A DNA stretch of 64,000 nt from Sarcocystis neurona (GCA_000727475.1 KL647303.1:2591153-2655152), one strand, 5' to 3'; counted from the stretch's first letter, positions 36,661 through 48,239 are shown. Notes: generated from the sequence alone by a model not told the origin. A program made the numbers and translations.

Positions 36661-37347
36661 GTGTCTTCACGACGCATCCGGCTCTCCACGCGTTTCCGGA
36701 CGAAACGCTGTGATGCACACACTTTCCTAAGCTGCAGCTCCCGTCCCGTGTCCCCCGAGAATCCTTCTGAACTGTTATTCAGCCAGGAATTTCGAACTGA
36801 GTTCTACGGGAGTCCACAAAAGTGCTGTTTTCGGGGCGTCTCGCTGCGGCTCAGAGCCTGTGTACAGGCAGGGTTTCTTCTACTCTTGTTGCTTCGGTGG
36901 CTCTTCACAGCAGAAGTCTTGGATGTTCGGCAGTGGCCGTATGTTGAAGGAGTGAGTCGCATGCTGTTAAAAAAAGTCCGACCGCTTTGGCAGCAAGGAT
37001 GCATTCCTGTACGAAAAAGAGTCCATTACGTATCGAAATTCATAAAATTTCTACTAGTTCGGACGCAGAACTCGCATGCCGCACATTTACACAAATCCCT
37101 TCACTTCAGAGGTGGATATCGCGCCTTTCCCCTTTCTCCTGTGCATCATAGTGAATTTCCGGATACCCCTTCAGTCTGGTGCGCCCCGACAGTTACCGGG
37201 TTTTACCATATGTCTTGCTCACAAGAACCCTGGTTGCAATATGTTAACGATTCCCCGCCCGCTCTTTTGCGTAGCTTCTACGAAGGAATGAAACCTGACA
37301 TAGTCTTTCTTGTTGGAGACTGTAATGAAGAACAGTGGCTGAAATGA
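36661..37347 (+). CDS. Unassigned ORF upstream of the EF-hand gene
   Basis: A 228-codon frame is open in DNA that is not CAG-rich, longer than expected by chance here. It has no ATG at its start; the first in-frame ATG is near 36961. The sequence has a hydrophobic stretch (FLLLLLLRWLFTAEVL) followed by mixed residues, ending SFYEGMKPDIVFLVGDCNEE. A possible acceptor is CCTAAGCTGCAG near 36740. It could be an exon of a separate gene, an upstream exon of the EF-hand gene, or chance. No family is recognised. Confidence 0.3.
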   Translation: MSSRRIRLSTRFRTKRCDAHTFLSCSSRPVSPENPSELLFSQEFRTEFYGSPQKCCFRGVSLRLRACVQAGFLLLLLLRWLFTAEVLDVRQWPYVEGVSRMLLKKVRPLWQQGCIPVRKRVHYVSKFIKFLLVRTQNSHAAHLHKSLHFRGGYRAFPLSPVHHSEFPDTPSVWCAPTVTGFYHMSCSQEPWLQYVNDSPPALLRSFYEGMKPDIVFLVGDCNEEQWLK

Positions 37348-37724
37348 AAACTCTGGCAGCGGGGATGTACAAACCCTAGTAGGCCCACCAATGTGTGCAT
37401 GAGGCAATTTCCGCGTTAATAATTTTCTTCAAGCATGCAAATACGGAAGCATGTGACAGCGGCAAAAGAAATGTGTAACAGGCTGCAAGAACATGTACAA
37501 ACATTTATGAGACAGGGACTTCAGTGTCCGTCACCGTGGCACAGTGTTCGAGGATGTATCTCCTACACACCCGTTTCTGATGGGCTCTGGGCGTTGTTTC
37601 CGCCAGTTCTTGGCGTCCACTGTATTCTCACTTCAGCACAAAAATATGTTCTCGTCTCTCGTGTTGTTCATTTTCAAGAGCACGTGCATTTTCTCGCGTT
37701 GCTGGAGAACAGCTAGACCGCCGG

Positions 37725-37917
37725 ATGTGCAGTGTGACGCGCGCCTCCTGCAATATGCTTCTGTCTCCTTTTTTTGAGAAGCGCGCAGAGCTGCGGTCTG
37801 CTTTCGACTTCTTCGATAAGAAGGGCACAGGCCTGCTGGATCTAAAAACCTTTGTCTTTCTCCTGAAGTCGATCGGAACACACATATCCCAGAAGGATCT
37901 GAAAGCTATCACATCAG
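37725..37917 (+). CDS. EF-hand (calmodulin-like) protein, exon 1
   Basis: The exon begins at ATG 37725, with a second in-frame ATG at 37755. It encodes the first EF-hand: RAELRSAFDFFDKKGTGLLD, then LKTFVFLLKSIGTHISQKDL. The spacing of the E-helix, loop and F-helix matches calmodulin/centrin/myosin light chain N-lobes. The loop reads D-K-K-G-T-G-L-L-D-L-K-T: position 3 is Lys and position 12 is Thr instead of the usual Asp and Glu, so calcium binding is doubtful. The donor is TCAG then GTCCGT at 37918, phase 1. The spliced product of the three exons is 196 aa. Confidence 0.7.
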
Positions 37918-39618
37918 GTCCGTGATCGATTTGCTGGTGCAATGAGGCAGCTTCTTCAGCGCACACGTGTGGGTCTGTATCAACACGCTGAAACACGTTG
38001 GTTTTTTCGTAAGAGAATGTTTTTTTCGACGGACGGAAATTACGGCAGAGTGAACAGGAACGCAGCAAGGTGCTTACACGGTTGCAGCACTGCTGAAGTG
38101 TGTATCTCCAACATGTGACTGTCGCGAAGAGTTAGGGATCCTGCCGCCAGTGTCTGCGAAAAATTGGAGCGTGTCAGCATCGCTTCTACTAACACACGTT
38201 CGTGTGTACACATCAGTGTCCCTCTTGCAACATGCGGAGCTCTACTCGTTTGTGAAGCACAAGTGTACTGGCACGAGGCAGGGACGCAAAAAGACAGTGT
38301 GTCCTTCCTTCCGGCAAATCTAAGAACAAGACTGGAAGAGAGGGAGGGTTGAGCTGGGCCAGATCTGCCAGTGAGTCTTCAGTCCTACTGTTCTGGAAAG
38401 CGGCCTGTAGCGACCGTTAGTCGCGAACGCAGTGCTGCAGCACCTGAGGCGTACTTCAGAAAGGAACACCGTTTTCAAGGGAGGGAACTAAGTATAAGGT
38501 CACAAAGCGAAAGTCACACACACAGAGGTGAAGTGTGAGTTCTGCAGGGCTGTGTCATCCGCCGCTGAAGCTCACCGTCTCTAGAAGTCCTGTACAAGTG
38601 ACAGGAAAAAAGGCAAGACCTCGTGGAAGGAGGGGGAGGCGGCTGTCTCGTTTGTGGGGAGACCGCAGAACTGTATAGACCGTGTCAGTTGACTTGAGAC
38701 ACATCGTTTCTACCTGCCTATCTTACCTCTATACATCCGCAATATACGCGTACTCCAGGATACACCCATAAAGCTGTATCGTGCGATGTTCCAGCGCACA
38801 GAGGGGGAACCAGGGTTGATACGATAGCCATCACGCATATGCAAGCCTTAAATTCGCCTCCCTGTTCCCCGTTTCTCACCTGCTGCCGCTTCCGGTGCTG
38901 TATAGATTTCTCCAGGTACTTGGCTGTGTCAGTACGACAAAGCTGCTTCTTACCATTTACAAACACCTGTCCTTGTTCATATTATCACTGAGGGGGAAAC
39001 CAGTGGCCAGCATCTGTCTACCCTCGGCTGTCTCAGAGCGTGGGTACCACTGCAGACCAGTAGTACGCATTGTAGAGCACACATCTTTTGAGTTTGCAAA
39101 CGTGTTGCTTGGACAGACTAGTTGTATGCGTTTTTCTGGCCCCGGTTCCTCGGTTGAGTGTTATTCTTGCACGCTTCCATGTGTAATGTGTGTTGTAGCT
39201 GACGACGCACGTCAACATATACGTGTGTGTCCACACATCCGCACACATCTACACGCATGTATGTATAGTGAACATCCTTAAAGATTAACAAACGTATACA
39301 TACACACTGCTAGCGCAGACTCGTGTCTGCACACTGGGCCTACGATTCTGCTTGTACGCGCGCTCTTCCTCCCCACTCCGTCCGTATATATTGCAAGCAG
39401 ATCATCATTGGCTGCGACATGCGCGCCTCGACAAGTTTCTGATACGTACGTGGCTATGATGGAAAACTCCTAGACCTCTCCTCTGCACGTGCACAAAAAC
39501 CCTTTTTTGAAAGAGCTTTGCTATCTAGCACACGCGTGTAAGACGTCATTGGGGGTCAGTTGCAAAGGTGAATTTTCCACACGAAAAGGAAAACACTGGT
39601 GGTTTGTTTCTGTCTCAG
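37918..39618 (+). other. Intron 1 of the EF-hand gene
   Basis: It is 1,701 bp long, from GTCCGT to GTTTCTGTCTCAG. It holds only short ORFs and no recognisable element. Confidence 0.6.
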
Positions 39619-39789
39619 AGTATGAAGAAAGGAAAGACTTCTCTTTTGAAGATTTGCTGCTGGTGGCACACGTCGTATACAACGACGTTGCCATCGAGCG
39701 CGGGGTGCTGCGAGCACTGCGCGAAATTGCCCCGCCCAAGGCTGTGGGACTTCCGCTTCCTGTTCTGCGGGAATATCTCCTGAAGCTCG
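39619..39789 (+). CDS. EF-hand protein, exon 2
   Basis: The acceptor is TTTCTGTCTCAG. The first two bases complete a phase-1 codon (Glu), giving EYEERKDFSFEDLLLVAHVV, then YNDVAIERGVLRALREIAPP and LPVLREYLLKLG. This covers the end of EF-hand 2, the central linker helix and EF-hand 3. The third loop (IAPPKAVGLPLPVL) has lost the acidic ligands. The donor is CTCG then GTACAG at 39790, phase 1. Confidence 0.7.
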
Positions 39790-40707
39790 GTACAGGCTTA
39801 GAATGCTGCTGTCTTCCAATTACGCTGCCCGCGCACACAACTGTGTATAGACGTATGCCTTCCTCTGTGTATCCACATACACATATATAAATGTGCATAC
39901 GAAGAGAGGGACGTGTTTGCTTCGCGTGCCTGTACGGGACGTGTACACGTTTGTCCGCATGTACTTGAGGATTCAGCTATTCTGGTCGCGGAGAAACGCA
40001 CACCAGACCTTCCTTCTGTGTGCTTTATTGATAATATCTATATGTGTACATATTTCGAAAGGCGGATACAGACACACCTGCAGAGACATCCTCAGCAAAC
40101 AAATGGCGTGAGACCACCAGAAGCACATGTGCCTGTATCCATATGCGTACGTGGGTGTGTACGCTACCAAATACGGAGTACCTGTATGGCCTTGCTGCAG
40201 GCACCCTGCATAAGCACGACATTCGACTGATTAAACGACCGTATCCCAGGCATCCGATGTGTGAAGGCGCTATTCAATATACTACACCGTTCCGAAAGAG
40301 ACGTGTGGAAAAAGCATGGGGGATGATATTTGTGCGAGTCACGGTCAGCAGCACGTATATGTATCCACATCTATGCAAACACGCATGCATGTAGATTCAG
40401 GAAAAACGTTGAACGTGGACTTTGTTGCGTCCGTGCTTCTACGTGTGCCTCCGCTGAACACGGAGTTCTTAGGATGGAGATTTGCAGTTTTTTGTGCGCG
40501 GCCGCTGTCAGTCGTTCGAGTGGTACACACGTATGTGCGTGCCCACCTGGTAACGTCTCTCTGTCTGTCTACGTATTTCTCTCCACTTCTGTACCTGTCA
40601 GGCCAATTATTTCTATCGATACTCACATATTCTACGGTAATCAGCCATCTGTATTCTCACAAATCCGAACACGTGCTTGTTGGCGGTGTCTTTTTCATTC
40701 TTCGCAG
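39790..40707 (+). other. Intron 2 of the EF-hand gene
   Basis: It is 918 bp long, from GTACAG to TTTTTCATTCTTCGCAG, a strong pyrimidine-rich acceptor. ORFs inside (for example 39913-40230 and 40316-40741) are taken as shadows. Confidence 0.6.
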
Positions 40708-40934
40708 GGATGGGTATAAAGTTGACAGAGGAAGAAGTTGATTTTTTCCTGCACGTTTCGTGCGACCCCGATGGGACCAATTTTATCGATTTTGAAACCT
40801 TCATTTACCGGCAAGTCTCTCATCCACAAAAACATTCAACTGAGCAAAAAAATGACACCGGGCGTGCGTACAGACACAGGTGCAAGTTACCTAGACACAG
40901 GGTGCACCAACCAGTACGTTGGCGACGTATTTAA
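40708..40934 (+). CDS. EF-hand protein, exon 3 with stop
   Basis: GG at the exon start completes a Gly codon, giving KLG then MGIKLTEEEVDFFLHVSCDP and DGTNFIDFETFIYR. This is the fourth EF-hand in the usual place after the LTEEEVD helix. Its loop D-P-D-G-T-N-F-I-D-F-E-T keeps Asp at 1, 3 and 9 but has Thr at position 12. The frame continues as a basic tail of about 40 residues to a stop at 40932-40934. A possible donor (CAA then GTCTCT) directly after FIYRQ suggests the tail might instead be intron, with one more exon downstream. The partner is unknown; a myosin light chain or centrin-like scaffold role is plausible but unproven. Confidence 0.68.
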
Positions 40935-43197
40935 TATCGACTACACGCATGCAAGATATCCACAGAGCAAATGTATCAGTCTCGTTTTGGGCCATCATCA
41001 GCTTTCTTCAGGCGTGCTCATCCAGCTGGGTTGCCTCACGTATATAATAGGTGATTGTATTCATAAAACAGTATGTTCGAGGCAAGCAGGTACCGCGGAG
41101 CACGTTGTGTGAAACACGGATCTGTGGTCCGCGGTTTTGGTTGCGCCCGAGTCACTGTACTCATTTCCATCATGTATTAAGGACAGGAGTTGGTAGCGCT
41201 TTAAGTCATGCAAGATGTCCGTACCTTTTTACTTTCATGTTGTGTTCGCTTGAAAGAGAAGAAACTCTCTTTATAAGAGAAGGGTAAATACCCCGAAGAG
41301 CAGTGAGAGTCTGAACGATGGCAGCTTGTCCTCACATGGCTGCGCAGCTGGTTGACTTCTGTATGAGAACGTGCACATATACATCTGCGCATAGTAATGA
41401 CATGCGCGTCTTGGTATATTTCTGTATGTTTTGGTTTGTTATGTCGACGAACGTTCTGCATTGGGGTGTGTGTAGACGGCGGAGAGATACGGGCAGCAGA
41501 GTGAGATAGAAGACCAGAGGTTGTACGTGTCTGCACGCCTATCTTTTTGTCTCGGTGTCTCTCTGCCTGCCACAGGGGATAACCCACTCTTAGGAACACG
41601 GACGTCCGCCGCTGCGTGCGTGTACATAAGATGTGAGACATACACCCGTTTGTGAGCCTCACCATTATCTACTCATTTATGTATCATGTAGAGATGCATG
41701 TGCGTATCTCCCTATCCACGTGCGTGACCGTACACACACTCAGAGTGTCTGCGTGTATACGAAGACACGTGTTTACAGAATAGATTTAGGAGTATTTCCG
41801 CCGGGACACTTGGCCCCTGCGGGGCGCTAAGGACTCACGTGGTGTATAAGCGCTGATGTGGATATGCTTTTAGGTGGTGCTGCGTGGTGCGTAGCCGGAG
41901 GGGGAGAGCAGAGGTCTTCCAGTAACTCGTTCAACACAGGAAGCGGTGGGGAATAGTAGATGCGGGGTACATCAGCGTTTTAATATTCTCGGAAGATCCA
42001 CTTCGAGCTCACATGCGCGTACGTGCATGTACACGTAGCTGTATACCCATGCGTTGCGATTCAGCGTATTAAGAGAAAGACTTGCCAGCTCTTTGAGTCC
42101 TGGATGCTGTCCGCATGTATGTGTATGTATGTGTGTCGTGCCTTCCTGGCTCATGTGTAAAAAACCACACACTCAGTATACACATACAGGGGTATCTATG
42201 AATGATGTTGAACGCACAGAGGCAAATCCGCTATAAGGTATAGTTGTGATCAAGGCACACAGTGAATGCGTATGATCGCATTTTACATGCTTGCATGCGT
42301 GTGTCTTTGTCCTTCGTGAAGAGCCTTCCCGCTGTTGGTGTGGCTGTCTTTTGCAGGATATTACGGGACTGAACAGCACACGAAAGTCAGCATCAAATAC
42401 GTCCCTTACACGTAGACTCCCTGAGAAGAAATGCCGACAAGTGTCGTTTCTTAATCTGCTGAACGTATGAGTGGCCGAGAATAGTCCAGAGTGTAAACCT
42501 TGCTTCCAAGTTCAAGCTCTCTGCGGCGTGAGGGATTGACAGCGCATGCGTGTCTGTTTAGAGAAACAGCCTTTTTTTTCCAACGAAACCGGAGTGCCCA
42601 AGAGAGCACGTACAGCTGCCTCCGATGCACGCGCATTTACACATCAGTTCGCAGATATACGTGTGCATACGTGTACAAGTAGAATCATGTGTCCGTTTGT
42701 CCGGACCAGCATAGACATCAATAAAGTCCTTGTCTCTTTTTGCGCTGGCGGATAGAAGCGTGGCCGGAAGGTGCAGCAGCGCTTGCAAGAAGTTTTGGTG
42801 AACTCACGCTACGGAAGATATATTTGTGGAGCCGAGGAATTCAGAGGAACTCCTGTGTGCTCCAAATTCCCCAACTGATCAGAGCCTAAGCGAAAATATC
42901 CTCTCGTGACTCCTGGGAAGGGACACCACCGTGTCAGAAATATGTTTAGTTCAGAGAGGAAGAGGTAGAATTTCTGTTAACTTCACTGCGTTAGTCAACA
43001 CACGCGAAAACGATTATTGTAACTTGTTTGGAGTGAAAGGAGTTGTGCCCGTAAGGCAAATAAATTGTGAACCTAGTTTCTTCTACACTGGACAGAACGA
43101 AACATAAAGAGCATTTCTAGTATTGGAAGACATCCGCGGCTGCTCTGGAAGCTGTTTCTTGAGAATAAGGGGAGTCAAAAGCAGTCACTCACTTTAC
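40935..43197. other. Region without a supported gene
   Basis: ORFs are short and without motifs; the longest is 154 codons on the minus strand at 41201-41665. No repeats of note are seen beyond short GT/AT runs. Confidence 0.5.
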
Positions 43198-43454
43198 CTG
43201 TAGTGGGCACTGTCTACGAACACGGTGCCGTCGCCGGTCGAAACCATCAGTACGATCATTCCGACAGGATGACTCCACGTGCTACACCCTGCAGTGCACA
43301 TGAAGCCACGTCTGCCGAGAAAATTCGAAAATCGAGCAGTCCGGGAACATGGTGATAGCATTACAGAGGCCGTCACTCCAGCTTCGTGGCCCTCCCGTGT
43401 GCTCATGAACTTCCAAGCCAGGTGTATCACGCGGTGGTTAGATGCAGTCCACAT
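43198..43454 (-). CDS. Exon-like ORF with a strong donor, unassigned
   Basis: The minus-strand frame ends STGDGTVFVDSAHYR at CTACAG followed by GTAAAGTGAG, a very good donor. Upstream it reads GRRGFMCTAGCSTWSHPVGM, then IVLMVSTGDGTVF. The beta-strand-like IVLMVS followed by an acidic turn looks like folded protein. No second exon could be placed, and the 5' boundary is unknown (a TGCACTGCAG lies inside). The plus-strand ORF 43279-43584 is antisense to it. Confidence 0.35.
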
Positions 43455-46400
43455 TTGTAGTTCGCAACTGCTTGAAACGCCTGATGTTCAAGACCCAGAA
43501 TCCCCGTGCGCAGTTGTCGCTCCGCGACCCATAGGTGAAGTATTAATTTTAGGTAGAAGCAATGTTACCACAGAAGAGGGTTGAGAAACGTGCACAGGAC
43601 AATTTTGTTTCAAGCCGAAGTGCGCAGCGTCACTGCGTCGTACCCTAACACCGACACGACGTTATTTTGCTCCATCACGAGCAAGTCACCATGAAGCCTC
43701 TAATCCGACGAGATGCATTCGCGAACTACTACTACAAAAATTAGGGATTACCGTGTTCTTTTATGGTCACGAAGTGCACACAGATGACGTAGGCGGGCAC
43801 CGCAAACTGTAACAAAGGGAAGAGTGGTTTTCTGCGTGGTGTCTTTTGACACATGTGTAAGACGCCTTGCCCGCAGCAGACCGTGTCCTGCATCAGCACC
43901 GTTTGTTCTGTTTTATCCTCGTCCCGCATGAAAAAGGGTACTCTACAGTCCTCTTTCGTTTGTAAGCAGGGAGGCTGCTTGGGATATGGGTCTTCTCGCG
44001 CAGAGATCTTTTTCACGGCCCCTTCACATGTGTGTACATTTCCGACAAGTCCCCCCTTCGCAGTCGTAAGGAAGTAGAATAAGGAGCTATTGAGGGGCTT
44101 CGCGGAAGAGCGGAAACACCATTTCACTGCGCGGGACGCATCAGCTTTACCACCAAGACCACATAGCAGAATCTACGCCGTATTGTATTTTCTAAATAAA
44201 TGAAGAGCATACATGCAGCAGCACACCCAGATAGGTGGTGATATAGTTAGCAAGACACTTGCACTTTCCTTAGTCACGCGTACAGAGTTAAAAAACAGAA
44301 CACGTCAGGAATGCCTGTTTATTCAGCAAGAGGGAACCCGCGCAACCGTGGCAGCTCTACGTCAGTCCCTTACAAAGCAAGTCGATGTGGTGTCTACGGA
44401 GAAAGAATAACTGTACGTTAGTCGGCTAGCAGGAGTTACGAGAGTTTAGTAAATCTCGATGCTTCGAAGGCACGCCCACAAATTCGCGTTATATCTGTGC
44501 ATACAAATTTCCACGTGTATGCGTGCATGCTCCCACGTAAATAAGCTCTTACGTGATACCAGCCCTCGCGTTTATACGCTGAAGTGAAACTAGCGGCTAA
44601 CGGCTGCATTCCTACTAGTCTCGACTAAAGATGGTGAAGATTCCCTCCTTAACTAGAAGTCGTGGACGGTGTATGCTGTACTGACACGAAGGAAACATTA
44701 ACACCGGCACTGCAGAAGCCCGGCCCTAACGTACTGAGGTGCCCCCTGCTGTACATAAGAAGCGTCGCATCTCCATTACTGTCTGGAATATCCACCCTCC
44801 TTATTTACTCATTTGGCTTGCTAAAGGGCTTACACGCCAGCACAATTCGATTCCGTGATGCGCTTCGCCAAGCGCCTCTTTGCCGCCTGAGTCGAAGATG
44901 CCTACGGATGGACAAATACCGTCCTTCTGCCACTATAGCAGGCACTGCACACGCTGCCGCTTCAAAGAGACATGCATACACTGACACAAATGTACTGCTG
45001 TTGCATACATGTGTACATATATATATAGATAAGTAAACATGTCCGTGTGTATAGCTATTGCATCTACCTGTGTATACGCATGTGCAGCGCATTACAACCA
45101 CCAGGACACGCGGACTGCACGTGCGGGTCTTTCCACGATATACCTGGAGCAGAATACGCTGTTTCTGTTACAGCAGGCATCAACCAGCGTCTGTTGCTCC
45201 CCCAAGAAAAAGTATCCCGTACACGAAAGGAACGTGGTTAAGGCACCTGAGAGGAAAACATTCACCTCAGACAGGTAGTGTTCATAATATCTCTTCCCAG
45301 TCCCTAGACTAGTGCTTTGGTATGGGCGCCGCCACCGGTATTACCTCTCCTCTCTTGAAACTTCCACGGTGCTCACAATTTCCGAGCAGCCCGCCTTGTC
45401 CCGTTTACCGGGAGAAAATTGGACTCTGCGAAAGACGCCTCCCTTAGCGCATCGTACCCTACTTCAGTACCTCGCATACATCTTTTAGGAAAATGCTTCA
45501 GCCAGCATACCTCTTCCTTACCACGGTAAACTACGACTTCGCTAGAAGGTTCCGACGAACCCAGCACCCCTACGAAGCTGTGATTCATCAGTATGCAGTT
45601 GCCACCGCCACAGTGTTCTCACACGGCGAGCAAGACCTTGTCATGTTCGAATTGTGCCGCCTTCGTATGTGTCCTTTGCAATACTGAACTCTACGTATCT
45701 CCGTTCCACATAGTTACCAGTCCCTTGTCGCCTTCGTTTCCAGTAACTCCTTCCTGCCGCAGTATGAGCTTATGTGTCTCTTTTGCTAAAATACACCTAG
45801 TCGACTATGACGCCTCTCCTCAGAACCCACAACGTGTCCTTGTTTTCAAGCTCTACTGGATTGCCGCATCTCTACATGTTGACAGTGGGACGCTGTATGC
45901 CCTGTTTTTGTGGAAACCGCTGCGATTTTAGCTTTTTTCCTTTCAACGCGTTGTACAATCTGGGAGCGACTTGACGTCTGAGTCTCTCCTTTTAGCACAT
46001 TCACCGTTCGTTACCTTCTGTCAAAGCAGAAATAACCAACAGTTACCTTGTTGTGTGAGTACCGAGTACAGCGCAAAACGGGGCAACCGTTGCTTCTCTC
46101 CTCCATCCTGCCCGCCACAGCGATACGGAAATTACCTTTTCTCCTAGTGAGCGCAAACGAGTTTACAAGCAAGTCTCTGGACTATCAACCGCTACACGGC
46201 CGTCGATAGTATACGAGTCCTGGCTGCGGGCGGAGTTGTGAAAAATTATATACCAACGGTCAACGTTCTTCTTCGACGTGTACGACGGTGCACGTCGACA
46301 GTGACTGTCACTGTCACACGGAAAGTGACAGTGACAGTAATATACTGGCACTTTCCATTTCTTCCTTCCTACAGTTCTGCTCCTACGACTCCAGATGATA

Positions 46401-46589
46401 GTTCACTACCACGCCAGCACGTGGTAAAGATTATCCAATCCAACATCACCGTCAGCGTGTCAGTGAGCTGTATACCGTGGTGAGACTACAAGCCACTTTT
46501 TCGCTTACCAAAACCTTGTTGAAGCCACAAGATGATTGGATTTCCTCTAGTAGAGACACTACGGCATTCGAGCTCTACCGCACTTCCGT
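43455..46589. other. Region without a supported gene
   Basis: Short ORFs only, the longest being 43741-44127 (minus, 128 codons) and 44662-45036 (plus, 124 codons). Neither has a motif. The inverted repeats at 46273-46338 are the only structured element. Confidence 0.5.
46273..46338. repeat. Pair of adjacent inverted repeats
   Basis: The first has 8-bp arms TCGACGTG (46273-46280) and CACGTCGA (46291-46298) with a 10-base loop. The second has perfect 14-bp arms ACTGTCACTGTCAC (46304-46317) and GTGACAGTGACAGT (46325-46338) with a 7-base loop. The second arms are themselves built of GTCACT/AGTGAC repeats. Confidence 0.85.
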
Positions 46590-48239
46590 TCAAGCAACAT
46601 CAGCGTTCTCTTCTTGGCACAGCAGGGGTTCTCGCATGTCGTTCGGTTTCGTGTCACTTTTTCTGCTTCTCCTTTTCTTTTTAGAGTCAGCTTCCCTTTG
46701 TTTCAATGGGCGTGTACTGGCACGTGGTTGTGGTAGCTGTCTGTCTTCAGCTGCTGTTTCAGTAGCTGCTGTTGCTGCTGTTGCAGTCTCTACGTCTGCC
46801 ACTGCCGTCGGTCCTTTCTCGTTACCGGTTACAGCCTTGTCCCCAGCGACAGCGATCCCTTTGACACCGGCGGCAGTAACCACAGGCAAAACTCCAGCTT
46901 TTTGTGCTGGGGATGTTTCCCGCTGTTCGTGCTGCTGAGGCAGTACCTCTGCTACATCACTGCCATGCCGTGCCTTTTCGCTGTTCTGCTCTGTTCCTGT
47001 TGTCGCTTGTGACTCTACTTGCTGCAGGCAGGAGTTCTCTGCTGATGCCTCGGCAGCTGGTTCCGTGGCAAGAGTACGGGAAGCTGCAGCCCCAGCAAGT
47101 GGTGCTGCTGGCAGAGCACCAGCAGAACTATCAGAGGTAGGAGCAGAAGAGGAGACAGGGGGAGAAGTGGATGGGGAGAGGAGACGAGAAGGAGCAAGCG
47201 GCGTATGTGCAGCTGGCGTGGCAGCAACTGCAGCAGTACCAACAGTGGAAGCGTCGCCTCTTCGCGGTAGCATATAGACACGCAACACCCACACGCGGGA
47301 GCTCTGCGAAGGAGCAGCAGCGACAGCAGCAAGTGCAGCTGCAGCGTGAGCGTCACGGACAGAAGAAGAACCAGCAAGTGTAGGGCCAATATTTCGAGCC
47401 TGGACCCCAGGCGCAGCTGTGGCAAGAGACAGGCCCATTTCCAAGTCTTGTCTCGGCGTTGGCATCAACGAAGCAGTGGGATACCCTTCCATCAGCAGCA
47501 ACCCCACGCCCCAAGCAGCAAGGCGCTGATCTGCTTTTTCGCAGGCCGCACGCATTTGCTGCAGCACGGCATCGTCACACATTTTGCGCAGGGAGGAACA
47601 GCAGCCGATCAGGAGCAGCGCCAGCAGACCGATCCCCGGTAGAAACAGCACGAGCAGCAGCAGCACCAGCAGCAGCAAACGCCAGAAATTGGAGTAGGCG
47701 CGATTCACCTCCTGTACTGCTCGAAACACAAGTTGACGGTTCCCAAACAACGTCAGCAGCGTGGCCTGTGCACCTGCAGGCGCCTGCCCCACGTCCACGA
47801 AGAGAGCCGTACTGCGCCGCTGTTGCTGCGACTGCTGCACCGTACCTTCTGCGCCCGCTACTCCCCCGTTAGAAAGAGAGGCGTCCGCCGGAGCGGGACG
47901 ATAAAGAGCTTCTGCATGTAGATAGCTCACCCAGTCAAACACTGGAGCACAGCGAGAACACAAATAGGTACAGCAACCCTGTCCATGGTCGTACGCCTTC
48001 ACATTGGCAAAGAGGTCGATCGACTGTACCTGAAGAGGAAAGCACACACAATACAGTTCGGTCGTCCGCAGACCAACAGCCCCAAAAATACGCAGCCAGT
48101 TCAAACGACGCTCGAGAAGCACACCACCGATCATTACAAAGAAATATCCCGGCTCCTGCCCAGCCGCGAGAACAAATATTATACCGACACGGAGCAGACA
48201 CACGTGAGTAAGGAGAAGGAATAGTACGAAGCAGACCAC
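46590..48239 (-). CDS. Membrane protein with long Ala/Ser/Thr/Pro-rich C-terminal tail
   Basis: A 549-codon minus-strand ORF. The first about 28 residues are hydrophobic but end at a possible acceptor (GGCTGGGCAG), so they may be intron. The conserved-looking part then reads EPGYFFVMIGGVLLERRLNW, FGAVGLRTTELYCVCFPLQV and a Cys-rich stretch (CCTYLCSRCAPVFDWVSYLH). A clear transmembrane helix spans about residues 185-213 (FWRLLLLVLLLLVLFLPGIG onward). A short mixed segment with KMCDDAVLQQMRAACEKADQ follows. From about residue 290 to the end it is Ala/Ser/Thr/Pro-rich. A basic cluster (KQREADSKKKRRSRKSDTK) lies near residue 520, and the end is REPLLCQEENADVA. No family is recognised. Confidence 0.68.
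   Translation of the reverse strand: MVCFVLFLLLTHVCLLRVGIIFVLAAGQEPGYFFVMIGGVLLERRLNWLRIFGAVGLRTTELYCVCFPLQVQSIDLFANVKAYDHGQGCCTYLCSRCAPVFDWVSYLHAEALYRPAPADASLSNGGVAGAEGTVQQSQQQRRSTALFVDVGQAPAGAQATLLTLFGNRQLVFRAVQEVNRAYSNFWRLLLLVLLLLVLFLPGIGLLALLLIGCCSSLRKMCDDAVLQQMRAACEKADQRLAAWGVGLLLMEGYPTASLMPTPRQDLEMGLSLATAAPGVQARNIGPTLAGSSSVRDAHAAAALAAVAAAPSQSSRVWVLRVYMLPRRGDASTVGTAAVAATPAAHTPLAPSRLLSPSTSPPVSSSAPTSDSSAGALPAAPLAGAAASRTLATEPAAEASAENSCLQQVESQATTGTEQNSEKARHGSDVAEVLPQQHEQRETSPAQKAGVLPVVTAAGVKGIAVAGDKAVTGNEKGPTAVADVETATAATAATETAAEDRQLPQPRASTRPLKQREADSKKKRRSRKSDTKPNDMREPLLCQEENADVA

Noticed and set aside
43198..43454. Resemblance to a hAT transposase DUF659 segment (IVLMVSTGDGTVFV)
   Set aside because: The likeness is only a hydrophobic strand before an acidic turn. 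The diagnostic flanking residues are missing, so no transposase call is made.
46477..46938. 153-codon plus-strand ORF
   Set aside because: It is antisense to the tail of the minus-strand membrane gene and has no splice or motif support.
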